Of a DNA stretch of 64,000 nt, positions 1-8,389 are shown one piece after another. The position numbers and the translations under genes are program-made. A model generated the notes under the pieces. It did not search any database and was not told where the DNA came from. It saw nothing but the letters and a program-made list of their open reading frames with translations. The stretch spans positions 205,594-269,593 of the forward strand of contig NZ_KE384365.1 in the NCBI RefSeq assembly GCF_000425405.1, written 5' to 3'. The first letter of the stretch is position 1, and each line of letters opens with the position of its first letter. The DNA comes from Ferrimonas kyonanensis DSM 18153. Its GTDB lineage: Bacteria > Pseudomonadota > Gammaproteobacteria > Enterobacterales > Shewanellaceae.

Positions 1-1014
1 CGCCGGGAGCCCGGCCACCCTCGGGTGCTGATCCTGACCCCGACCCGGGAGCTGGCCACCCAGGTCAAAGAGTACGCCGACAAGCTGATCGGCGATCTGG
101 GCATTACTACCGGCACCCTGACCGGCGGTGTCGACTTCGATCAAGACAACCAGATGCTGGCCAAGAACCTGGATCTGCTGGTGGCCACCCCGGGGCGGTT
201 GCTGGACTACATCGAGAAAGAGAAGGTGGCCTGCCGCGACATCGAGATTCTGATCATCGATGAAGCCGACCGCATGCTGGACATGGGCTTTGGCCCCAAT
301 GTGGACCGCATCGCCGCCGAAGCCCGCTGGCGGAAGCAATCGATGCTGTTCTCCGCCACCCTGGAAGGCAAAGGGATCGAGGGCTTTGCCCGCGAACTGC
401 TGGACGAACCGATGCGAGTCGACGCCGAACCGTCGCGCCGAGAACGCAAGAAGATCATCCAGTACTACTACCGCGCCGACGATGCCCAGCACAAGCTGGC
501 GCTGCTAAAGCGGCTGCTGGCGGATGAAGAGTGCACCAAGGCAGTGGTGTTTGTTCGCACTCGGGAACGGGTCGAAAAGCTGGTGGCACAGATGGATCGG
601 GCCAAAATCCGCACCAACTGCCTCAAGGGTGAAATGCCCCAGGCCAAACGCGACGCCGCCGTGGCTCGCTTCAAAGACGGCGGCATTCGCGTGCTGATCG
701 CCACCGACGTCGCCGCCCGGGGGCTGGACATCAATGGCATCACCCATGTGTTCAACTACGATCTGCCCCGCCACGCCGACACCTACGTGCACCGCATCGG
801 CCGCACCGCCCGCGCCGGCGCCAAAGGCTGTGCCATTTCGTTGGTGGAGGCCCACGATCACCCTTACCTGGGTAAGATCGAGCGCTACGTTGGCGAGCCC
901 ATTCGCCGCCGGGTGATTCAGGATCTGAAGCCTCAGACCAAAGAGCCCAGCGCACCGAAGAAGAAAAAGCCGGCCACCAAGGCGAAGAAAGCCAAAAAAG
1001 CCAAGAAAAAATAA
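1..1014 (+). CDS. srmB: ATP-dependent RNA helicase SrmB (5' truncated by window edge)
   Basis: DEAD-box RNA helicase, known to help early 50S ribosome assembly. The reading frame is open from the first base, so the N-terminus (Q motif, Walker A) lies outside the window. Visible motifs in order are Ia (PTRELATQ), GG, Ib (TPGR), II (DEAD within IDEADRMLDMGF), III (SAT), then the helicase C domain with ATDVAARGLD and HRIGRTARAG. The tail is lysine-rich (KKKKPATKAKKAKKAKKK), typical of an RNA-binding extension. Wording such as ETRWRKQ-like ARWRKQ before the SAT motif and RRERKKI after it matches SrmB better than RhlE or DeaD. The next gene starts 46 nt downstream in the same direction. Confidence 0.9.
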   Translation, partial: RREPGHPRVLILTPTRELATQVKEYADKLIGDLGITTGTLTGGVDFDQDNQMLAKNLDLLVATPGRLLDYIEKEKVACRDIEILIIDEADRMLDMGFGPNVDRIAAEARWRKQSMLFSATLEGKGIEGFARELLDEPMRVDAEPSRRERKKIIQYYYRADDAQHKLALLKRLLADEECTKAVVFVRTRERVEKLVAQMDRAKIRTNCLKGEMPQAKRDAAVARFKDGGIRVLIATDVAARGLDINGITHVFNYDLPRHADTYVHRIGRTARAGAKGCAISLVEAHDHPYLGKIERYVGEPIRRRVIQDLKPQTKEPSAPKKKKPATKAKKAKKAKKK

Positions 1015-1026
1015 TGTCCCATCGTT

Positions 1027-1048
1027 GTCGCCCACCCCGGTGGGCGAC
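1027..1048 (+). other. intercistronic hairpin
   Basis: A perfect 10-bp inverted repeat (GTCGCCCACC / GGTGGGCGAC) lies between srmB and the radical SAM gene. It has no T-run, so it may be an mRNA processing or stability element rather than a strong terminator. It ends 12 nt before the next start codon, just upstream of the GAGGT ribosome binding site. Confidence 0.5.
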
Positions 1049-1060
1049 TGAGGTCCTGCC

Positions 1061-1657
1061 ATGAGCCAATTGGTCTACGACATTCGCAACAGCCGCTACA
1101 TCAACCTGACCGGCCGCTGCACCCTGAGATGCCAGTTCTGCCCCAAGCACAACGGCAGCACCGAGGTGCATCAGTATCAGCTGAAGCTGGATAAACAGCC
1201 GACAGCGGAGGAGATCATCCCCCTGCTCGGCACAGTGACCGACTTCGACGAGATTGTGTTCTGCGGCTACGGTGAGCCCACCCTCAACCTGGCACCGCTG
1301 CTGGCCATCGCCCGCCACGTCAAGGCCCAGGGCGGCAACACCCGCATCAACACCGATGGCCTGGGCAACCTGTTCCACCGGCGCAACATCCTGCCGGAAC
1401 TGGGAGAGTGCATCGACAGCCTGTCGATCTCCCTCAACGCCCAGGATCAGGCCACCTATGAACGTCATTGCCAGCCCAAACTCAAAGGCAGCTACGACGC
1501 CGTCCGTGAGTTTATTCGCCTGGCGCCGAGCTACATCGATTCGGTTTCGGTGTCCGCCATTGACGGCCTCGAAGGCGTGGATATCGCCGCCTGCCAGCGC
1601 ATCTGTGACGACGCCGGTGTGGAATTCAAACACCGCCACCTGGACGTGGTCGGTTAG
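1061..1657 (+). CDS. radical SAM protein, TatD-associated type
   Basis: A small (198 aa) radical SAM protein. The 4Fe-4S motif CTLRCQFC (CxxxCxxC) sits at about residues 21-28 and is followed by a conserved PKHNG segment. DEIVFCGYGEPTLN contains the GE motif that contacts SAM. Length and wording fit the family that often neighbours or is linked to TatD nucleases, whose reaction is not known to me. No TatD gene is visible in this window. The start is an ATG preceded by GAGGT. There is only a hairpin between it and srmB, so the two may be co-transcribed. Confidence 0.75.
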   Translation: MSQLVYDIRNSRYINLTGRCTLRCQFCPKHNGSTEVHQYQLKLDKQPTAEEIIPLLGTVTDFDEIVFCGYGEPTLNLAPLLAIARHVKAQGGNTRINTDGLGNLFHRRNILPELGECIDSLSISLNAQDQATYERHCQPKLKGSYDAVREFIRLAPSYIDSVSVSAIDGLEGVDIAACQRICDDAGVEFKHRHLDVVG

Positions 1658-1729
1658 CGCCCCAGGCTCCATAGCCGACGGCACCTTCTGGTGATACAGT
1701 GAGCTACCTTCAGTGAATAACACGCAACG

Positions 1730-3829
1730 ATGAACCATAAGCTGACCACCTTTCTGGACTCGATGCCGGAACTGCGCGGCTCCAACCGCAAGTTCGACAT
1801 GCTCTGGCCACAGATTGCGATCATCATCTGTCTGACCGCAGTCGCCTTGGGCTGGGCCTTTGGCGTCAACCTCAAGCTTCAGAAAGAGCAGCTGGGTAAC
1901 CACCGTTTTTCCGAGATTCAGTTGTACAGTGATCGCATCACCGATCGTTTGCTGTCACTGCAGAGCCGCGGCCAGGTCATCTCGCAGATCGGCGTGCTGC
2001 GGTTCCTGCTCAATGCGCCGGAACTGGACACCGAACAGCTACAGAGCTATCTGCAGGGGTTGACCGACAAACTGGAAGCGATAGAACGCATCGAGCTGTA
2101 CGACAGCAACAACCAGGTGGTGGCCAGTACCCTCACGCCCTCGCCGCACTATGAAGGCCAGGCAGACAATCGGGAAACCCAGGGAGAGGGCCAGGCCCGC
2201 TACTCACCGCTGCTGATCGACACCGGCCAGCACCGGGTCTCTCACTGGCAGCGAGTGCCCGTACCCGCCAACCCCCATGGGGTCAAATACTCCGCCATTT
2301 ATGCCGATCTGACTCCGGTGCTCAGCGCCTTCTATCGTGTCGACCAGATGGGAGAGATTCCGCTGATGCTGTTCGATATCGAGGGCAAAGCCTTTAAGCT
2401 CAGCCACACCGGTGGCAACGACCGCCTCAGCGAGCAAGATCAGCAGCGGATGGCCGCCCTGTGGCCGCAGATTCAGGGGCAGGAGTTCGGTCAGCTCAAC
2501 ATTGAAGACCGCAACTTTTTGTTCCTGCGGGTCAAGGCTGGCCATTTTGAACCCTTCTATCTGGTCAGCTACTTCGATGACCATGAACTGCTGTTGCTGG
2601 CCCGGGATCATCGCCGCATCGTCGGCTCCCTGGGACTGGTGCTGATTCTGTTCCTGTGCTGGCTCACCATTCAAAAGCACGGACTACAGAAACAGCAGGG
2701 CCACTTCCAACTGGCGATGGATGTGGCAGAGCAGCTGTATCAACACGCCGGCAGCACGCTGCTGTTCTCCCCCTCGGGCAAGCTGATTCTGGCCAACCCG
2801 TCGGCCCATCGCCTACTGGGCCTGAAAGCCAGCGGCAACCAGGGATTGTGGTTCCACCAGTTATTTGGCAGCGATCGTGCTCAGCGCGGCTGGGAGCACA
2901 CCCTGGAGAAGGGCCAATGGCAGGGGCAGTTGTCGCCAGGCGGTCAGGACCGCTCTCTGGCGATAGAGCTGCGTCACAGCAGCAGCAACAACCTGTTCCC
3001 ACTGGTGATCGCCAACCTGCAGCCGGTTACCGATGATGAGAATGCCTACCGCTCCCTGACCCAGTCCCAGGTCGGGCTGGCACTGATGGACAATGAACTG
3101 AATCTGCAACTGTGCAATGCCAGCCTGAGGGAGTGGCTGGGGCGGGATGCGGATGACAACCGGCCGCTGCCACTCGACCGGCTGATCAGCCTGCCGGAGG
3201 GAATGGAGTTCAGCGATCTGCAGCAAAGTGTCGCTCGCGACGGTCTGTGGCAACAGCCGGTATGGCTCAAGACTCATCACCACGGCATGCAGCCGCGCCT
3301 GGCCAGCGTCAACCAGGGGGACGATAAGAGTCAGTGGATACTCACCCTGCAAGATCGGCAGGGCAGCGATGACGCCAGCAATCCGCCACTGGCCGGGTTC
3401 CGGGAGATGCAGTTGATGCATCAGGACGCCAGCGGGCCGGAAGCGTTGTTGAACCTACGCCAGTTCCGCGCCCGCCATCAGCAGCCGCAAAGCTGGGCCA
3501 TCAACCAACGCATCGTGGTGCAGCACCTCAAGGAGTTGGCCCCCCGTCATAGCTGCATTGCCCAGTTTGGCGAAGAGTTGGTGGTACTGCTGAGCCAGAG
3601 CAGCACCAGTCAGGCAGAAACCCTGGCGCAGGGGCTCAATGAGCGCTTCGAGGACACCCCGGTGGAGCTGCGCATCAGCGCCACCTGGCTGGCGACGGGC
3701 CGCTCCCTGCGGGAAGGGTTGGCCCAATTGGATGACGCCAACAAGCGACTGCCCAGCGGCCACCCCATCAGTTGGGTGGGGGACCGCCAGCCGCCCAATG
3801 ACGCTAGAACTTATACAGCAGAGTCATAG
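1730..3829 (+). CDS. membrane PAS-domain protein with degenerate GGDEF-like C-terminus
   Basis: A 699 aa inner membrane signalling-type protein. One membrane segment lies near residues 25-45 and a second near 298-316, enclosing a periplasmic sensor region. Two PAS-like segments follow, at about 325-430 and 440-545. The C-terminus (about 565-690) has the layout of a GGDEF domain, but the signature is replaced by QFGEELVVLL and the family's late D-x-ALYxAK region by LDDANKRL. Cyclic di-GMP synthesis is therefore unlikely, and a sensory or scaffolding role is inferred. The gene overlaps the convergent DUF481 gene by 26 bp at their 3' ends. No direct homologue recognised. Confidence 0.7.
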   Translation: MNHKLTTFLDSMPELRGSNRKFDMLWPQIAIIICLTAVALGWAFGVNLKLQKEQLGNHRFSEIQLYSDRITDRLLSLQSRGQVISQIGVLRFLLNAPELDTEQLQSYLQGLTDKLEAIERIELYDSNNQVVASTLTPSPHYEGQADNRETQGEGQARYSPLLIDTGQHRVSHWQRVPVPANPHGVKYSAIYADLTPVLSAFYRVDQMGEIPLMLFDIEGKAFKLSHTGGNDRLSEQDQQRMAALWPQIQGQEFGQLNIEDRNFLFLRVKAGHFEPFYLVSYFDDHELLLLARDHRRIVGSLGLVLILFLCWLTIQKHGLQKQQGHFQLAMDVAEQLYQHAGSTLLFSPSGKLILANPSAHRLLGLKASGNQGLWFHQLFGSDRAQRGWEHTLEKGQWQGQLSPGGQDRSLAIELRHSSSNNLFPLVIANLQPVTDDENAYRSLTQSQVGLALMDNELNLQLCNASLREWLGRDADDNRPLPLDRLISLPEGMEFSDLQQSVARDGLWQQPVWLKTHHHGMQPRLASVNQGDDKSQWILTLQDRQGSDDASNPPLAGFREMQLMHQDASGPEALLNLRQFRARHQQPQSWAINQRIVVQHLKELAPRHSCIAQFGEELVVLLSQSSTSQAETLAQGLNERFEDTPVELRISATWLATGRSLREGLAQLDDANKRLPSGHPISWVGDRQPPNDARTYTAES

Positions 3830-4532
3830 AGGTTTCGGTATCCAGAGACTCTTTGTCGTCTACTGGCTTGGTGGTGTGTTTGATATTAAATGCAAACTTC
3901 ATCGCCAGCGCCCCTACCAGGTTGGCGGTAATTGACGATTCCGCCTTGCTGATGGTGGCGTTGCCGGACAGGCTCACGTCCGACGACAGTTTCTGTCGAA
4001 ACTCGGCATTGTCGGAAAACGCCCACCAGAAATCCAGGTTGGCACGGGCGATGACCGAGGACTCGTTGTCCGCATCCGGGGCCTGGGCCGTATCCACCCG
4101 CTTGTAGCTGTAACCCGGGCCAAGTTCACCATCCAGGTGCATCTTATCGCCCTGGTAGAGACGATGACCGTAACCGGCGGCGACGGTCGCCACGTAACGG
4201 TAGCCGGAGAACTTATCGATGTCGTTAGACAGGAAGCCAAACAGGTAAGAGGTTTCGCTGAAGCGGTTGTTGGTTTGCGCCTCACCGTAATAGCGCTCTT
4301 TGGAGACCTGGTCCTCATCTTCGGTGTACAGGGTTTCCAGAAGGTAGCGGTTTTCAAACTGCCCCAGCCAATGGGTGTACTCGGCTTTGCCTTTTACCGT
4401 GGTGACTTCACTGTTCCCGGTGGTGCTGGAAAAACCAAACTCGACGTTTCCTGACGGCGCAATGGCCTCATCGGCGGCGCAGACACCGCAAGACACGGCC
4501 GCCATTGCGGTGGCCAAAAATAGCTGTTTCAT
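3804..4532 (-). CDS. DUF481 family outer membrane beta-barrel protein
   Basis: A secreted protein of about 242 aa. Residues 1-19 form a signal peptide (MKQLFLATAMAAVSCGVCA). The rest is alternating aromatic/polar beta strands, rich in Y, W and F, ending in LLYKF. A terminal aromatic residue is typical of outer membrane barrels. Phrases such as FGFSSTTGNSEVTTVKGKAEY resemble the DUF481/YdiY family, whose function is unknown but which is sometimes salt-induced. The start was placed at the ATG beginning the signal peptide because AAGGA lies just upstream; the frame stays open further upstream without a plausible leader. Convergent with the upstream PAS gene and overlapping its stop by 26 bp. Confidence 0.8.
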   Translation of the reverse strand: MKQLFLATAMAAVSCGVCAADEAIAPSGNVEFGFSSTTGNSEVTTVKGKAEYTHWLGQFENRYLLETLYTEDEDQVSKERYYGEAQTNNRFSETSYLFGFLSNDIDKFSGYRYVATVAAGYGHRLYQGDKMHLDGELGPGYSYKRVDTAQAPDADNESSVIARANLDFWWAFSDNAEFRQKLSSDVSLSGNATISKAESSITANLVGALAMKFAFNIKHTTKPVDDKESLDTETSMTLLYKF

Positions 4533-4671
4533 CACGCATTCCTTTTTTACTGCTTCCCTAAATACGAGGCCGAACGTGTCCACCGGCCTCAATGGCAACA
4601 AATTTATCACAACTTGGGGCAAACGCCTCGGCAAATGATGGCTTTGTCGGCGCCTTTTCTGATTGCGGCAT

Positions 4672-4701
4672 AAAAAAAAGCGCCCTGCCAGGCAGGACGC
4701 T
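4672..4701 (-). terminator. intrinsic terminator of fba
   Basis: Read on the minus strand, a GC-rich stem (GCGTCCTGCC / GGCAGGGCGC, one mismatch) is followed by eight T residues, 25 bp beyond the fba stop codon. This is the likely end of the epd-pgk-fba transcript. Confidence 0.85.
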
Positions 4702-4725
4702 TCTTCAATCGAGTCGTTCAGAGAC

Positions 4726-5793
4726 TTAGATGTGGACTTTAGGGTCCAGCTCACCGGTCTGGTAGCGCTTGTACATCGCCTGCAGCGACAGTGGCTTCAT
4801 CTTGGAACCCTGGCCGGCACAGCCAAAGGCTTCGAAGCGATCGGTACAAATCTGCGCCATCGCCTCCATGGACGCCTTCAGGAATTTGCGCGGGTCAAAC
4901 TCAGACGGGTTTTCCGCCAGGAACTTACGCACCGCACCGGTAGAGGCCAGGCGCAGGTCGGTATCGATGTTGACCTTGCGTACGCCGTGCTTAATGCCTT
5001 CAACAATCTCTTCCACCGGTACCCCGTAGGTTTCCGGAATGGCACCGCCGTACATGTTGATCACTTCCAGCCACTCCTGAGGAACCGAGGAGGAGCCGTG
5101 CATCACCAGGTGAGTGTCAGGAATGCGGGCGTGAATCTCCTTGATGCGGTCGATGCGCAGCACGTCACCGGTCGGCTTCTTGGAGAACTTGTAGGCACCG
5201 TGGCTGGTGCCGATGGCGATGGCCAGGGCGTCCACCTTGGTGGCAGCCACAAAGCGCGCCGCTTCTTCCGGATCGGTCAGCAGTTGGTCGTGGCTCAGAA
5301 TGCCCTCGGCACCGACACCGTCCTCTTCACCGGCCATGCCGGTTTCCAGGCTGCCCAGGCAACCGATTTCCCCTTCGACAGACACACCACAGGCGTGTGC
5401 GAAGGCGACGGTACGCTGAGTCACCTGAACGTTGTAACCGTAGTCCGCCGGAGTTTTACCGTCTTCCCGCAGGGAGCCGTCCATCATTACCGAGCTGAAG
5501 CCCATCTGAATGGAGCGCTGACACACGTCCGGAGAGGTACCGTGATCCTGGTGAATGCACACAGGCACGTCCGGGTACTGCTCCAGTGCTGCGTTCATCA
5601 GGTAACGCAGGAACTGAGGACGGGCGTACTTACGGGCACCGGCAGACGCCTGCACAATCACCGGGCTGTCGGTGGCTTCAGCGGCCTGCATGATGGCACG
5701 CATCTGCTCCAGGTTGTTAACGTTAAAGGCAGGCACACCGTAGTTGTGTTCGGCGGCGTGATCCAGCATTTGGCGCAAAGAGATTAGTGCCAT
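4726..5793 (-). CDS. fba: class II fructose-bisphosphate aldolase
   Basis: Zinc-dependent aldolase interconverting fructose 1,6-bisphosphate with dihydroxyacetone phosphate and glyceraldehyde 3-phosphate. At 355 aa it has the length of the Calvin-type class II (IIB) subfamily. The metal-ligand region CIHQDHGTS, the VEGEIGCLG segment and the MHGSSSVPQ phosphate-binding loop are visible. It is the last gene of an epd-pgk-fba operon, the order known from E. coli. An intercistronic hairpin separates it from pgk, and a strong terminator follows it. Confidence 0.95.
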   Translation of the reverse strand: MALISLRQMLDHAAEHNYGVPAFNVNNLEQMRAIMQAAEATDSPVIVQASAGARKYARPQFLRYLMNAALEQYPDVPVCIHQDHGTSPDVCQRSIQMGFSSVMMDGSLREDGKTPADYGYNVQVTQRTVAFAHACGVSVEGEIGCLGSLETGMAGEEDGVGAEGILSHDQLLTDPEEAARFVAATKVDALAIAIGTSHGAYKFSKKPTGDVLRIDRIKEIHARIPDTHLVMHGSSSVPQEWLEVINMYGGAIPETYGVPVEEIVEGIKHGVRKVNIDTDLRLASTGAVRKFLAENPSEFDPRKFLKASMEAMAQICTDRFEAFGCAGQGSKMKPLSLQAMYKRYQTGELDPKVHI

Positions 5794-5828
5794 GGAAGGG
5801 CTCCTGTTATAGATGTAAGGTTTTTAAA

Positions 5829-5848
5829 GGCGCGCGTTCCTGCGCGCC
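5829..5848 (-). other. pgk-fba intercistronic hairpin
   Basis: A 7-bp GC stem (GGCGCGC / GCGCGCC) lies in the 86-nt gap between pgk and fba. On the minus strand it is followed by TTTAAAAA, a weak T-run at best. It could be a partial terminator or an RNA processing site that sets the fba:pgk ratio; inference only. Confidence 0.45.
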
Positions 5849-5879
5849 TGATTATATTTATTGTATGGCAGCGGCGAGA

Positions 5880-7058
5880 TTACGCTTTCGCCCGCTGCTC
5901 CAGCATGGCAACCGCCGGCAGGGTCTTGCCTTCCAGGAACTCCAGGAAAGCACCGCCACCGGTAGAGATGTAGGACACCTGATCGGCAATGCCGTACTTG
6001 TCGACCGCCGCCAGGGTGTCGCCACCGCCGGCAATGGAGAATGCCTTGGACTCGGCGATGGCACGAGCAATGGCTTCGGTGCCCTTACCGAACTGATCGA
6101 ACTCGAATACCCCTACCGGGCCGTTCCAGACGATGGTACCGGCAGACTTCAGAATCTCCGCCAGGGCCGCGGCACTGTCGGGGCCGATATCGAAAATCAT
6201 GTCTTCGTCGGAGACCTCGGCCACCGGCTTCAGGGTCGCGGTGGCGTCTTCGGCAAACTTGTCGGCACACACCACGTCGGTCGGTACCGGAATGTCACCG
6301 CCACGGCTCTGGGCTTCGCTGGTCAGCTTCTTGGCTTCCTCGACCAGATCCGCCTCAAACAGCGATTTGCCTACCGGGTGACCGGCGGCAGCGATGAAGG
6401 TATTGGCGATGCCGCCCCCCACCACCAGCTGGTCAACGATGCCGGCCAGGGATTCCAGAACCGTCAGCTTGGTAGACACCTTGGAGCCACCAACAATGGC
6501 CACCATCGGCCGGGCCGGGTTGTCCAGGGCCTTGCCCAGGGCTTCCAGTTCACCGGCCAGCAGTGGGCCGGCGCAGGCAACCGGGGCGTACTTAGCCACA
6601 CCATGGGTAGACGCCTGGGCGCGGTGGGCGGTACCAAAGGCGTCCATCACGAACACGTCACACAAAGCCGCGTAGGCCTTGGACAGCGTCTCGTCGTCTT
6701 TCTTTTCGCCTGGGTTAAAACGAACGTTTTCCAGGATCACCAGCTCGCCTTCGGCAACCTCAACCCCATCCAGGTAGTCGACGGCCAGACGCACCGGACA
6801 ATCCAGCTCGGCCTTGAGGTAATCCACCACAGGTTGCAGGGAGAATTCGGCGGCAAACTCGCCTTCGGTGGGACGACCCAGGTGAGACATCACCATCACC
6901 TTGGCACCCTGCTCCAGGGCCAGCTTGATGGTCGGCAGAGACGCGCGAATGCGGGCGTCCGAGGTCACTTTACCCTCTTTCACCGGCACATTCAGATCTT
7001 GGCGAATCAGAACTCGTTTGCCGGCCAGGGCCAGCTCTTTCATCTTGATAACGCTCAT
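5880..7058 (-). CDS. pgk: phosphoglycerate kinase
   Basis: Cytoplasmic glycolytic enzyme transferring phosphate between 1,3-bisphosphoglycerate and ADP. The N-terminal substrate-binding signature [19 protein letters not shown] is at about residues 19-37, and the SHLGRPT motif is near residue 60. The C-terminal nucleotide-binding segments NGPVGVFE and [13 protein letters not shown] are present. The 392 aa length is typical. It starts 31 nt after the epd stop codon and is followed by fba, so all three are probably one operon. Confidence 0.96.
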   Translation of the reverse strand: MSVIKMKELALAGKRVLIRQDLNVPVKEGKVTSDARIRASLPTIKLALEQGAKVMVMSHLGRPTEGEFAAEFSLQPVVDYLKAELDCPVRLAVDYLDGVEVAEGELVILENVRFNPGEKKDDETLSKAYAALCDVFVMDAFGTAHRAQASTHGVAKYAPVACAGPLLAGELEALGKALDNPARPMVAIVGGSKVSTKLTVLESLAGIVDQLVVGGGIANTFIAAAGHPVGKSLFEADLVEEAKKLTSEAQSRGGDIPVPTDVVCADKFAEDATATLKPVAEVSDEDMIFDIGPDSAAALAEILKSAGTIVWNGPVGVFEFDQFGKGTEAIARAIAESKAFSIAGGGDTLAAVDKYGIADQVSYISTGGGAFLEFLEGKTLPAVAMLEQRAKA

Positions 7059-7089
7059 TTTATTTCCTCGTAAAGTTCATAATCAAAAT

Positions 7090-8103
7090 CTACTTCTGTG
7101 CCGACATTGCCAGGCAGGTGTCCAGCATTCGATTGGCAAACCCCCACTCGTTGTCGCACCAGAGCAACAACTTCACCAGATGGCCATCGGCCACCCGGGT
7201 CTGGGTGCCATCGACGATGCTGGAGTGCGCATCGTGATTAAAATCACTGGAGACCAATGGCGATTCAGTATAGTCCAGAATCCCCCGTAATCTGCCGCTG
7301 GCGGCTTCGGCCAGGGTACGGTTAATGGTCGCTATGTCGACTCGCTGCTTTAAGGTCAGCGACAGGTCCATCGCCGTTACGTTGATGGTGGGAACGCGAA
7401 CGGCAATGGCCTCAAATTTGTCTGCCAGATGCGGCAGGATGCGCTCAATGCCCCGGGCCAGTTTGGTGTCCACCGGAATGATGGATTGACTGGCGGCACG
7501 GGTGCGGCGCAAATCACTGTGGTAGGCGTCGATCACCTGTTGATCGTGCATCGCCGAATGGATGGTGGTCAGTGCGCCACGTTCTATGCCAAAGGCTTCA
7601 TCCAACAGGGTAATCACCGGCACCGAACAGTTGGTGGTGCAGGAGGCGTTCGACACAATCCGGTGTTCAGGCCGAAGGCTGGATTCGTTGATGCCAAACA
7701 CCACGGTGGCGTCCACATCCGGTGCCGCCGGATGGGAAAACAGCACCTTGCCGGCGCCGGCATTCAGATGCAATCCGGCGTCGTCGCGGCTGCTGAGCTT
7801 GCCGGTACATTCCAGCACAATGTCTACCGCCAGTTGCCGCCAGGGCAAGGCGGCCGGGTCGTCGCAGTGATACAGCGCGATGCAATCGGCCCCCACATGG
7901 AGGCAGTCCTGCCCCAGACTGACGCGCTGGCCGAAACGGCCGTGGGTCGTATCAAACTGAGTCAAGTGGGCGATGGCTTCCGGCGAGGCCAACTCATTGA
8001 TGGCCACAACCTCGATCTGTTCACGTAAACCGCTCTCGTAGAGCGCTCGCAAGGTGGAACGGCCGATGCGGCCAAACCCGTTAATGGCGACCCGTATTGT
8101 CAT
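7090..8103 (-). CDS. epd: D-erythrose-4-phosphate dehydrogenase
   Basis: GAPDH-family enzyme oxidising erythrose 4-phosphate to 4-phosphoerythronate, an early step of pyridoxal phosphate synthesis. The Rossmann motif [10 protein letters not shown] is at the N-terminus and the catalytic cysteine is in SNASCTTNC. The loop [14 protein letters not shown] and the epd-pgk-fba gene order distinguish Epd from glycolytic GAPDH. It is the first gene of the operon; its promoter must lie in the 286-bp gap shared with the end of the phosphoketolase gene. Confidence 0.92.
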   Translation of the reverse strand: MTIRVAINGFGRIGRSTLRALYESGLREQIEVVAINELASPEAIAHLTQFDTTHGRFGQRVSLGQDCLHVGADCIALYHCDDPAALPWRQLAVDIVLECTGKLSSRDDAGLHLNAGAGKVLFSHPAAPDVDATVVFGINESSLRPEHRIVSNASCTTNCSVPVITLLDEAFGIERGALTTIHSAMHDQQVIDAYHSDLRRTRAASQSIIPVDTKLARGIERILPHLADKFEAIAVRVPTINVTAMDLSLTLKQRVDIATINRTLAEAASGRLRGILDYTESPLVSSDFNHDAHSSIVDGTQTRVADGHLVKLLLWCDNEWGFANRMLDTCLAMSAQK

Positions 8104-8389
8104 TATTCACTTAATGTTGATGCTGAGCGGACGCCATTTTAGCTCAGAACCGCCCCGCACCCAAAGGCTTAAGCGGCTCCCGGCACTCAGACCGCCGCCA
8201 TCCGACCCAAAATCAAGAAACCCGGCACCAGTTTACCCCAGCAAAACGAAAGGCAATAACACCAAATCGCCATAACGGGTCGACAGTCTCAACATCAGCC
8301 ATCAAATTCGTAATAAAAAAACAAAATAGTAGTACAGCGAAAATAAAAAAAGAGGGCCCTCGGGGCCCTCTCTGTGCATCAAACCGGGA
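8104..8389. other. intergenic region epd / xfp
   Basis: This 286-bp gap holds the upstream region of epd (minus strand, near 8104) and the terminator of the phosphoketolase gene (8346-8372). The middle is AT-rich with several A-runs. No small gene or clear operator was recognised. Confidence 0.5.
8346..8372 (-). terminator. intrinsic terminator of phosphoketolase gene
   Basis: On the minus strand, a 9-bp stem (AGAGGGCCC / GGGCCCTCT) is followed by seven T residues, 17 bp beyond the stop codon. Confidence 0.88.
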
